This document shows positions 21,759-31,274 of a stretch of 64,000 bases of DNA, piece after piece. Source of the DNA: Takashimella koratensis (taxonomy: Eukaryota; Basidiomycota; Tremellomycetes; Trichosporonales; Tetragoniomycetaceae); the NCBI GenBank assembly GCA_003116875.1, contig BCKT01000004.1, positions 1,670,891 to 1,734,890 on the forward strand, given 5' to 3'. The notes below the pieces were generated by a model, which saw nothing but the letters and a program-made list of their open reading frames with translations, was not told where the DNA came from and made no database searches. Position numbers and translations under genes: made by a program. How positions within the stretch are numbered: position 1 is the stretch's first letter; every line of letters starts with the position of its first letter.

Positions 21759-23224
21759 GATGATGAGAGGAGGTGGGTTGAAAACCGCTTTGTCGAAGTA
21801 GGTGCGGGTCAGTGGAGGTAGGCAGGAGCGCAAGAGAGTGCTCGTTGGCAAGTCTGTCTGTTTATATGTGGCTTACGTGGAAAGGTAGTGGTAACAACTA
21901 CCACGAGGAAGTGTTGAGTGTTTGAGAAGGAAAAAAAAAAGGGGGGGGGGGGGTGGTATGTGAGCGATGTGGTGTAGGGGTGATGTATGTGAGCGATGAG
22001 GTGTGTGTAAACTGAGTTGTATGGAGGTGTAAAAGTGACGAAGTATAGTTGGGTTGCCTTTGCTACTCGAGCTAAGGGGATAACACTAGGATGGGGAAAG
22101 GTTGTGAAGGGATGTTGGTGACAAGAAAAGTCATGGAGTCTGAAGGGTTTTTATATCGACAGAGAACCCCTACTCCCAACCCCCTACCTCTTCGTCGCTA
22201 CGTCCCACGCATACTAAGACCTTGCTCCTCAGAACTCTACTTGACAGCTCTGCTTCCCCCCAGCTCTCGCCCTCCACCCCTACCCTGCTCAGCACCAGAT
22301 GTCAGAATAGGTTTGTCGACCTCCTCGCCAGCTTGAGTCCTCGCCCAGCCTGCTCAGGGGTAACCCAAAATGCAACAGCGAGAGGTCCTCTTTGGCATCC
22401 CTCCTCTCGCCTTAGGCCTGACCCCAGCTTCAAAGTGTGTCCGTCTCCCCTTGCCTCCTCAGCTCATACCCTCGTACGCCCAAGTGAAAACCACAACGGC
22501 AGCAAAAAAAACCCAAGTTATAATTTGCAAGTTGGACCAGTCTTGCATCTTCGTCACGTGAGTGTCCTGTCGGATGCACCAAAGTCTCCTCTCGTCCTTG
22601 CCCAACCTTGTGTGAAGTTACAGCGGCCAAAGGATCTCACTAAACTAAGGGAATCAGAAAAGGAGCTTATGGAGGATCCAAGCCCCATTTCCTCGATAAT
22701 TTTGCTCGAACCGTGTTTGTCCAGCTCACTAGGCATAAGCTCTGAAGATGAGTAAGCGCTTCTGAACTGTCCATCCTCGATTATGCGAGCCACATCTTGG
22801 AGCTGTCTTGCTTGAACGATAGCTGTCAACAGAAGCACGTGACCCATGCTCCCTTGGCGAACATGGTTCATGACATCCATACAAGGTTTGCAACCCACTC
22901 CCCCCCTCTCAGACGACAACTGCTACCGCGGACCGTCGTCCAATCCACGAATACCTCGGGCACCGCGACCGCCTTCCAAGTCTTTGAATGCAGCACGACA
23001 TCACTTCCATCGAGAACGAAACATGCATTTGAGAGACGGTGCAAGGATTCATATGAGTACTGCTTGGAAAGGCTGCGCCTGAGATTTGTGGAAACGACGA
23101 AGGAGAACCGAAAATTTGAAGAGTTTACATGATGCACTTAATACAAGAAGACAAAGCAAAATGAAGTACAGACCAAGAGAAGAGGCAAAGAATCTACGTA
23201 GACTGAGGACGTCTTGGCTCAAAC
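21759..23224. other. Upstream region of family-A gene, copy 1 of the duplicated flank
   Basis: Holds an A10/G13 homopurine run at 21931-21953, and then sequence related to the regions upstream of paralogues B and C: TACTTGACA at 22238-22246, CGTCACGTG...TGTCCTGTCGG at 22552-22573, TTGCCCAACCTTGTG at 22599-22613, CTGTCCATCCTCGA at 22767-22780 and GTTCATGACATCCATACAAG at 22866-22885. The same elements occur in the same order upstream of C. No open gene. An opposite-strand TATA-like TATAAAAA at about 22146-22153 fits transcription of A. Confidence 0.6.
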
Positions 23225-23896
23225 TCATTGGTACGAGCGAGCAGGAATAGTTTCGGGGTGGTGCCACCCCCAAGACATCTGAGCCTCCTCAAGATCAGCC
23301 TCCCCCATCGCCACAATCATCCCCAACGTACCCCTACCCATTACCCTCACCGCTGTCGCTACACCCCTCCCCACCGCCTTGCACCCTCCCATCATACCTT
23401 CCCCAATCACCCCCCAGAAGGTCAGCAGCTCTTCCTCCCACATAAAAACGGGGAGCTCGGCGTCATCGCCACTGCCTTCTCCTTCTCCTTCCTCCTCGTC
23501 GACGCTCTCGGGGACCGGGGACGGAGGGAGCCTGTCTTCGCCACGCTTGATCTGCGCGGCGGCGGTGTTGTCCCCTTCTCCGGCCTTTTTGGCCCCCTTG
23601 TGCGGCTTGGCACCGAGCGACCGACGTTTCTGCTGAGCCGACCTCATGTCGGTCTCAACCCCATCGCGACGAGCACGCTCCGCCGTAACGAGACGCAACG
23701 TGTCCTCATGGTCGGGGACACCGCACGCCTTGAGGTCCTTGTCGATTGACGCGGACGCGGTGACGGTAGGCGTGGGTTTGTTGGGGGTAACGAGGACCTC
23801 ATCGTCCTCAGAAGTGTCGTCGGAAGACGAGCCACTCGACACCTCTTCCCAGATGGTGTTGGTCTTGTACTTGGGCACGAAGTCCGCGTACGGCAT
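23225..23896 (-). CDS. Family-B protein, shortened paralogue of A, unrecognised
   Basis: Single exon, 223 residues. The N-terminus PKYKTNTIWEEVSSGSSSDD aligns with A (PKYRTETAWDKVSSGSSSSD). The C-terminus FMWEEELLTFWGVIGEGM, then an Ala/Val/Gly-rich segment ending near MGEADLEEAQ, aligns with the same block of A. The middle of A with its two repeats is missing; a short Lys/Arg-rich linker (LGAKPHKGAKKAGEGDN) is present instead. B is therefore an internally deleted version of A or an older short form. An in-frame ATG at 24034 would add 46 residues, but the start at 23896 matches the start of A. Codon use and GC are like the neighbours, so I see no sign of decay. No function recognised. Confidence 0.65.
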   Translation of the reverse strand: MPYADFVPKYKTNTIWEEVSSGSSSDDTSEDDEVLVTPNKPTPTVTASASIDKDLKACGVPDHEDTLRLVTAERARRDGVETDMRSAQQKRRSLGAKPHKGAKKAGEGDNTAAAQIKRGEDRLPPSPVPESVDEEEGEGEGSGDDAELPVFMWEEELLTFWGVIGEGMMGGCKAVGRGVATAVRVMGRGTLGMIVAMGEADLEEAQMSWGWHHPETIPARSYQ

Positions 23897-24873
23897 TGCG
23901 ATGTTTTTTTCTGCTGGGTCTGGGGAGGCGAAGATAGTGTTGGAAGAGGATGGGAGAGAGAAGAGGATTGCTCGTCCGGAGGCCTTAAGTATCTGAAGAC
24001 CCACACCCCCTACCCCCTGCCCCCAACTGCTCACCGTTCACCGACCTGAAGCCTAACTTGTCCCAACTTTACTTGACATCTCCTCTTGGGCGGCGTCAGC
24101 TCTTCTCTCGCCTTGTCTCCTTCCCTCTCCCCCTTCCCCTTCGCTGTGCTTGACAGCGGATGTATAAGTAAGTTTGTTCATCGCTTTCTCCCTTCTCGCA
24201 CCTCTCTCGGTGTTACGCCTAGGTGAACTGAGTCTGGCAGCTTCGAACTGGTTTAAGGTTCTCAAACTCGAGCAAAAATGTCCACACGCCTCGCGGGGTC
24301 AATTTTTTGTCTTGTCGGTTGGATTCATGCCATACTCTGTTGCCGTTTTGCGAAAACCTTGTGCAGAGACACAGCTGCCCGGAACGATTTCACCAGGCGC
24401 CGGCTCAGAAGTCGGGTAGAAGGCTGCTAAACCGTCCATCCTCGACTATCTGCGCCACACTTTGAAGCGATTTTGCTTAAGCCGTGTTTGTCACCAAGAA
24501 TAATCTACAGGAGTACTGAAACCTTGGTGGCAGGGATAAAGCGGGAGCAAAAGGGAAGAGCGGCTCTTGGGAAGCAAAAGTAATTTCACCAGTGTATCGT
24601 CGTCGGGCGCACGCACCCCTGGCACCCTATACCTCGACCGCTCCTCGAGTCGTGGACTTCAATCCAGGTATGGTTGGCGATTTGAACTCTGATGCATAGC
24701 ATTGTACGGAGGCAATTTGCAACTTTTTTTATGTAGTCCTTTTTTCGGTTGAGAGAACCAAGCACGTCAAGAGACAAAGAGACGCATACGAACGGCCTAC
24801 TGATCAAGAACAGGAGAAGGTGTGAAAGAGGGCTTATGGCGCAGAGCGACCTGTGTCTCTCCAAGAATTCGCT
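23897..24873. other. Upstream region of paralogue B, copy 2 of the duplicated flank
   Basis: Shares with copies 1 and 3 the elements TACTTGACA (24070-24078), a diverged CTTGTCGGTTGG segment (near 24312), AACCTTGTG (near 24354) and ACCGTCCATCCTCGA (24431-24445). The copy is shorter and more diverged than the other two, and the final CATGACATCCATACAAG element is not recognisable. The remainder up to 24873 is the 3' flank of paralogue C. Confidence 0.55.
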
Positions 24874-25923
24874 TCATTTATCGGCCACAGCACGCTTCGC
24901 CAGGTCCGCCTGCCTCTTCCGCTCGGCTTTGGTGACCTTGCGCGCGTGCCTTTGAACGGTCCTGAACTGACGCGAATCCGGGTGAGGCATTAGTTTGGAC
25001 CAGCCCGGTTGGGCGAGGGCGGTGAAGCGATCGTCGAGAGCCTGCAAATGGTCCGTCGGCTCAAAGCGGAGGTTGCGCTTGGGGTTGGCACCGTTCTTCT
25101 CCGAAGCCTGCTCAGCGCCCCTCTTCTTCTCCCACACGGCGCGGACTCTGTCATCGCGCTGTTGCTGTTCTTTGATCTCCGCCAGCTTGCCATCGGCAAG
25201 GCGGAAAGCGTCCCTCTCCACAGTCTCGTACTCCGGAGAGCCCGGGAGCATGTCGTTCCCGTAACCCGTCGCCGCTAGGTGCCTGATCGTAGCTTCCAGC
25301 GCACGCCGATGTTCAATTTGTGGGAAGATCGGCGATTCGTCCGGCCCAATGGTGAATCGTGGGCGAGACTTGGTGCTGCTGCGCTTAGACTGGAGGCTAG
25401 CCAGAGAGGTAGGAGTGGAGGGGCGCACGCGGGACGAGGCCAAGCTGGAAGTCGAGGCCTCAAGGGAGGGGGGCCCAGAGCTGGTGGGCGTGGTCACTTC
25501 CGAGGGTGTTGCCACTGTCGGCGAGGTGGCAATGCACCCTTCGTCTCCTTGGCGGCTACCAATGGACCCAGTGATGATGGGCATGGAGGACTCCGAGGGG
25601 ACCCCAAGAGCGCACAAGTCCTCCCAGACCCTGGGCGAGCGTCGAAGAGGGGAGACCGTGATCCCTCGTCTCAGTGAAGAGAGCTTATAATGGGCCAAGG
25701 AGTACGGCCTGTCCTCCTCGAGGTCCATCGAAGCCGCCCATGCAGAGATGGTTGAAGCGTTACGACCCCCCAGTGCGTTGCGGTCGGGCGAAGGCGAACG
25801 CGGGCGTCCGGTAACGAGGGTAGGGGAAAGCACGTCAACCCCGTGATCTGTCTCCGGAGACAGAAAGCCTGGCAAAACGTAGCCCAGGATGATCCTAATG
25901 CCACGGGCTGTATGGAAAAGCAT
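24874..25923 (-). CDS. Family-C protein with two diverged repeat copies, unrecognised
   Basis: Single exon, 349 residues. The N-terminus (MLFHTARGIRIILGYVLPGF) is hydrophobic and differs from A and B. It is followed by a Ser/Thr/Pro-rich disordered region to about residue 210. Two copies of the family repeat follow: ALEATIRHLAATGYGNDMLP with SPEYETVERD, and ALDDRFTALAQPGWSKLMPH with SRQFRTVQRHARKV. The protein ends soon after the second repeat in a Lys/Arg-rich helix and lacks the FMWEEEL-type C-terminal block of A and B. The start at 25923 was preferred because it sits at the edge of the duplicated upstream flank; the frame stays open to an ATG at 26271. No known domain recognised. Confidence 0.62.
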   Translation of the reverse strand: MLFHTARGIRIILGYVLPGFLSPETDHGVDVLSPTLVTGRPRSPSPDRNALGGRNASTISAWAASMDLEEDRPYSLAHYKLSSLRRGITVSPLRRSPRVWEDLCALGVPSESSMPIITGSIGSRQGDEGCIATSPTVATPSEVTTPTSSGPPSLEASTSSLASSRVRPSTPTSLASLQSKRSSTKSRPRFTIGPDESPIFPQIEHRRALEATIRHLAATGYGNDMLPGSPEYETVERDAFRLADGKLAEIKEQQQRDDRVRAVWEKKRGAEQASEKNGANPKRNLRFEPTDHLQALDDRFTALAQPGWSKLMPHPDSRQFRTVQRHARKVTKAERKRQADLAKRAVADK

Positions 25924-26709
25924 TTTCAAAGATTGAGAGGAGGGTGGAGGATTTGCGATATGTGAGTGTGTGTGTGTGCGGTGATCTATGTGAGCGAGGT
26001 TGCAGAACGTATATGAGAGTGTAAAGTGATAGCGCGGTACTAAACTACGACGTGCAAAGGTGAGCGGTAGGAAATGGGTTTGGAAGAGTAGGAAGAGAGT
26101 TGAGACAGTAAAGATGGAGAAAGCAAGGTCTTCGTTGCTGGCTTTTTGTATCTTCAGACCGCCCCCTCGCTCACAAACCCCTACCTCCCTCCCCAACCTG
26201 GATCTTACTTGATCCAACTGTACTTGACATCCCTCCCTCCTCTCGTCCTCCCCCTCTTCTCTCCGCCGCACCCGGTGTCAAAGTATATCCGTCACCCCTC
26301 ACTTCCTCAGCCAAAACGCCTGTACACCCCGACAAGCCCACAGTGACAGCAACAACGGCTGTAAAAGTTCGCCAATTCGACAAGTACAGTTGCGATTCCT
26401 ACCTCTCCGTCACGTGAATGTCCTGTCGGTTGGACCAAGGCCACACCTTGATGTGGGTTTTGCCCAACCTTGTGCCACGAAACAGCGAGGGAGGATCTCA
26501 CCAGGCGCGAGATCAGAAGGAGAGCAGGGGTCTCTAAACCGTCTATCCTTGCTCATTGAAGCCAAACGTTGAAGCTGTCTCGCTTACACTGTTTGTCAAC
26601 AGCAGCACGTGGCGTATTCCCCTCTTCAGCTCCCTTGACCAGCGACATGGCGGACACGGTTCATGACATCCATACAAGCTTTGTTTCCACTTCCCTCAAG
26701 GGGCAACTA
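25924..26709. other. Upstream region of paralogue C, copy 3 of the duplicated flank
   Basis: Elements shared in order with copy 1: TACTTGACA 26221-26229, CGTCACGTGAATGTCCTGTCGG region 26408-26429, TTGCCCAACCTTGTG 26460-26474, AACCGTCTATCCTT 26537-26550 and GTTCATGACATCCATACAAG 26659-26678. The last ends about 30 bases before the stop codon of ATG9, so the duplicated unit abuts the neighbouring gene. Confidence 0.6.
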
Positions 26710-29700
26710 TTACCGCTTCAGTACCTGCTGCAGGATCCCCATGACCCCAGCGTCTCCTAAAATTTCGTCCGCGCCTTCATGTTCGTCGTCATCCTCGTCC
26801 TCCCTACCCCTGACTCTCTGGTTCCACCCTAAGGCCTCAGCCTCACCACTTCCGCCTACTTGCCCGCCGGCGTCACCCTCCTCCTCCTCCCCTTCGCGCA
26901 TGGTCTCGAGGTGGCCCGAGCCTATTGCGATTCGTGGCGACCGGGGAGATCGGGAAACGTCCCTCGCGCTGGCTACGGCCGAGGTTTCCCCTAGCCCACC
27001 GACACCGGCTGCACCGGTAGGCGCGCGACGAGAAGGACGTTGAGATAGGTGCGCGGAGGACTTTGCCCATGCACGGTCGTAAGATCGACTGCGTTCCCTC
27101 AGCTTGCTCTCTTCGAGGTACGAGTGTGGCGAGTGCACCTGTTGCTGACCGTGTTGAGGTTGAGCCTGAGCTTGGACCCATGCAGCCGACGCCACCCCGA
27201 TCCCCAGCCCTCGACCGCCCTGCATCGACGCTCCCATGTTGAAGGCTGGACTCGTCACACTCCCGCCGTACCGCCCGTGTCCGTAGGGAGATGGGACATC
27301 GAGCTGCCCCACGAGCCGGTCGAGGAAGACGGACGAGCTTGGGTCGGTCGGTTGCCAGTCTGGATGAGTTGCTTTGAAGTGGAGGAAGCTCTTCTCCATC
27401 TTGTTCTCGTTGGCTCGATTCGCCGCAGACCGAGCGGTCGCCGAGGTGATCGTACCCCTCACAACCGGATGCGAAGCGGCCTCGCCAGACGCGGGCTGGT
27501 CGGTCGATGCTCCTTCGTCGTTGTCGGTAGGGATGATCCCATGTCGCTTGAAGTCGAAGACAGCAAAGGAGCACACGTACCCGACGCCGTCGACGTGGAC
27601 TGAGAACTCGCGGAAGAAGTCGATGATCGCAGCGGAGCATGGCGGGAGGGAGAACCAGAGGATGAAAGGAGTGAGAATGACGGATAGGAGCTCGGTGAAG
27701 AAGACATTGACTTTGAGGTCGAACAGCTTTCCAAATTCGCCGTGGACCTGTATCACGTACATCAGCTATGATCAAGAGCGCCTGGCTTCAAAGCTCACCC
27801 GCTGAGAATGAAGCTTGCCCTTCCACTCGCCCGGGAGGTAATGAGTGTACCTGACCACCTCTCTCAAGCACGCTTCGGGATCGAAGACGAGGTTTTCCTC
27901 CGGAATCATGCCGCGCGCTATAGCAAGGATCGACCCAAAGATACCGAGATAGAAAAGGACAGTGCGATGTGGTGTGATCTCAAAATGTAGGAAAAGATCG
28001 GGATCAATCAATGAGGCGGCGAGGAGAACAGCGGCAAAAGAGCCAGCGACAAAGGCGACGAATCTGGTGAGGAGCGACAATCAGCACCATTTGGCATATC
28101 GGAGTGGATATGTTTGGACGAAAGACCATTTCGACTTGCCTCATGATCAACGCCGTGCGTTCTTTCGGGAACTGATCGATGTACTCTTTGGCAATAGGGT
28201 AGCTCTGATCCAGTCGCCGTTCAAACAAATGTGGGAGCTCGTTGAATTCGCGGAACTTCCACTGCGCATAGGGTGTGTATTGCCTCCCACCAATCGATGA
28301 TGGGTTCTTGTGATACTCCTACAGCCACATATGTTAGAAAACAGTGAAGTAGACACCGAGATGGACTCACTTCAAAGTATCGGAAGAACGAGTACATGAG
28401 GAGGTAAACAACGATAAAAGGCGCAAAGATGGCGTTGAGTATCCCCATGAAGATGAACCTTCGTTTCAACCTGTGTAGTGTTATCATCGGTGAGAGTGTC
28501 TTCCGCTTGATCAACGAAACTCAACTCACCCCTCAACAAGATCCTTGCGCCGTTTATCCCTCACAAACTCTCTCCTCACTTGACCTCTCCTATCAAACAA
28601 GTACCCCATAAGACAGAACCTCAGATTCCACTCGAGCGCTTTGGTCAATGTATTGGCGCCAAATTTGATGAAACGGCGTTCGCCTGCGCCGGCGCCGGCT
28701 GTGGGTCGGGTCTGTGGTAGGTCGGAGGAGTGGATTGGCGCGAGGAGCGTGGGTGGGATGAGGGTAACCATGCTCCGAGGGACGGGGAGGCGGACGTGTA
28801 GGTCGAGTAGGTCTTTGTTGAACAGTGCGATGAGGTAGTTTTCTTGCCTCAGAATACGGCTGCAAGCTATGTCAGCATATTCAAGTGAGACAACTTGGTT
28901 TGCTGCCGTCGGCGGGGTGTGTGTATCCGGAATGAGGGGTTCCCGCAGACCTACTTGGCAATATCGTGAGCGTCAAGTTTGGTGACCAACTTTGCTTCAT
29001 CGTCGACCATACCAGCGAGGGCGCTCGCCTGACCGTTGGACAACGAAGTGACCGGGTTGTGCTTTCGGATCTCGCCAATGAGCCTGACAATCTCCGGCCA
29101 AGGTAGAGTTTGGATATCGGCCTGCATGCGAAAGTCAGTAAAATGCCCACCAGGTCAGTCTCACTCATCCACGCGGGTATTGTGGTTGTTTCGTCTTATA
29201 GATGGGGTGGAGACACTCACGTCGGGGACGCCCAAAAGGTAGGTGTAGAACTTGTACATCTCGATCAGCCGAGGGATCGAGAGAGCAAAAGTGAATAGCT
29301 GGAAGATGTACACCGCGGCGACGGAGAAGATGAACAACATATGTGGAAAAGATCCGCTGTGTACGAGATTGCATTAGCACACATCCACGATTACGCCATG
29401 TTTTACGCACCGAGTAAGACACTGCCCGATCAGCGCGTCGTCTAGCCGCCCGACCGAGTTGGGACCAGACACGGACGATGCGAGCTTTGAGTAGTCGATA
29501 CAAGACATGAGGAACGTTGAGAACGCAATGACGAAGAAAGTCGTGCTGTTGTATAGTTGGGTATCATCAGCGATGGCTCTTCGTGTTGGTAGCTTTGGAC
29601 TTACAGAAGATTGAGGACTCGTGCTAGAATGATACAGTAGACTCCTTTGCCCTTGTAGTACGCGTAGACCTGGCCTTTGTCAGTCATACGCCTATCCCCT

Positions 29701-30876
29701 AACTCGCCAGTCGCTCCCGCTCAGCACTTTACTCACTTCTTGCAAGAACCCGTCGAGGTCATCGACGTTCACCCACTTCCACAACGCCTTCTCATACTCG
29801 TTCAAACCCGGTCGACTAAAACCTTTCGGTGCACTTCTAAGCCCCAGACCTGCATACCTTCCTGGCTGCTCGTCCATCTCGTGTTCACCTCCTCCGACGG
29901 GCTCGTCGTCATGGTCGTCGCCAGCGACCGGAAGATACCGGTGTTTCCCTTTCCCTTTCCCCTTCTTCCCTGCGCCTGAAGCTGTCCTCGGTGATCCGAA
30001 GGGCGGGTCAAGGTATCCTCCGGGTCCAGCGCTCCGGGGCTCAGGTACTCTCCCTGTTGATCCACCAGCGCCTGCTGCGCCGGATCCTGAAGCCGTTCGG
30101 TTGGGCGTCGGCGCCTTCACCGCAGAAATCGGTCTAGGAGCGAGGACTGGTGGTTGCCGAGCTGCTACTGATGCCCCCGGCTGCATCGATTCGGCGACCG
30201 AAGCGTAGGCTGAGACCGTCGATGGGCCAGGCGAGGTGCTTCTGCTTCCTGATGCAGAGGCGGACGCGGATGCGGATGACGAGGAAGGAACGATCTCGCG
30301 GAACGGCCCGGGGCTCGTGGGCGGTGCGAATGGCTGAGTACGTGGGAGTCGAGAAGGTGGAGACCTAGGTGTGCGATCACCTTGCCCACCTCCTCCGCCC
30401 GAGCCCGAACCTGAGCCAAACCCACCCATCTGAGGGGGAGGAGAGGCAGGTACAGTGCCGAGGTCTTGGGATAGGGGTCGACCGGATCGGCGATGGGTGT
30501 GGTCGTCATTGTCGAACATGATCGACCGCGGGGGTGCTTCATCATCTGACGAGCTGGCCGGAGAAGCAAGGACATGGGTGGTTCTACTTCCTGCTCCTTC
30601 GCTGCCAAGCTGCTCGCTCACTCTCGACTCGTCGCTCTCCCCAGCTATCCGATCGGCATACACCGCATCTCCCCCAGCTAGGCGACTATCATTGCCAGCG
30701 CCAGCACCTTCGCCGTCGGCGTCGCCATCCTGCAGCTCGCGAAGGAGGAGCGCAGACGGGCTGTCAGGATCTGGCCGGTCGCGGTTGGTAGGATAAGAAG
30801 AGCGGGTGACGGAGGCGTACGGATTGAGGAGGTTGAGGATGGAGTTGGAGTCGGGCTGGGTCGGGGTGTGAGACAT
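26710..30876 (-). CDS. ATG9: Autophagy-related membrane protein Atg9 (lipid scramblase)
   Basis: Ten exons read downward: 30876-29737, 29669-29605, 29545-29411, 29356-29221, 29121-28955, 28859-28530, 28470-28371, 28318-28140, 28063-27799, 27747-26710; 1184 residues. After a long Ser/Gly/Pro-rich cytosolic N-terminus comes the Atg9 core: [98 protein letters not shown], and [20 protein letters not shown] with [11 protein letters not shown], then [19 protein letters not shown]. Atg9 is the multispanning scramblase on vesicles that seed the phagophore; it works with Atg2-Atg18 and Atg1-Atg13-Atg17. The intron after 28140 begins GCAAGT, a GC-AG intron; all others are GT-AG. The C-terminal cytosolic tail is long and disordered. 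The gene is divergent from RFC3 over 398 bases. Confidence 0.95.
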
Positions 30877-31005
30877 GAGTGGGTCGTGGGGATGAGTAGT
30901 GCGGAGGGGAGAGAAAAGGTAAGAGGGAGAGGCTGAGTGGGGTGGTGGATGTCGCGGGATGGATGCGCTGGAAGCTGAGGTGGATGGTGGCAACGATACA
31001 GTTCA

Positions 31006-31049
<44 letters not shown>

Positions 31050-31274
31050 ATAGCCGGTCATCAGTCGTTTCAGCTTGTCGGCAAATAGGCGCGGAAATTG
31101 CCCACTCCACTATCAAGGCATGCGCACAGCCAGCACGCGCCTATTTTAGCCTAGTTGATAAATCGCTTTAGGCACGCGTGGATGACTGCACGCGTTTTCC
31201 ATGTCCATGTCTCGATCTCGATCACGCTCTACACATCCACTCAACCACCCAACCTCCCTCCTCAGCCCAACACC
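30877..31274. promoter_or_regulatory. Divergent promoter ATG9 / RFC3 with two MluI cell-cycle boxes and an AC repeat
   Basis: Perfect (AC)20 microsatellite at 31007-31046 on the ATG9 side. On the RFC3 side ACGCGT occurs twice, at 31174-31179 and 31190-31195, 16 bases apart, about 80-100 bases before the RFC3 start. ACGCGT is the MCB element bound by the Mbp1-Swi6 (MBF) complex that drives G1/S transcription of replication genes in fungi. An E2F-like GCGCGGAAA lies at about 31089-31097. Confidence 0.6.
31007..31046. repeat. (AC)20 microsatellite
   Basis: Uninterrupted AC dinucleotide repeat of 40 bases in the ATG9-RFC3 intergenic region, expected to be length-variable between strains. Confidence 0.97.

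Noticed and set aside
22797..23137. Open frames between paralogues A and B
   Set aside because: They fall in the duplicated upstream flank, and the homologous flanks of B and C do not keep the frames open.
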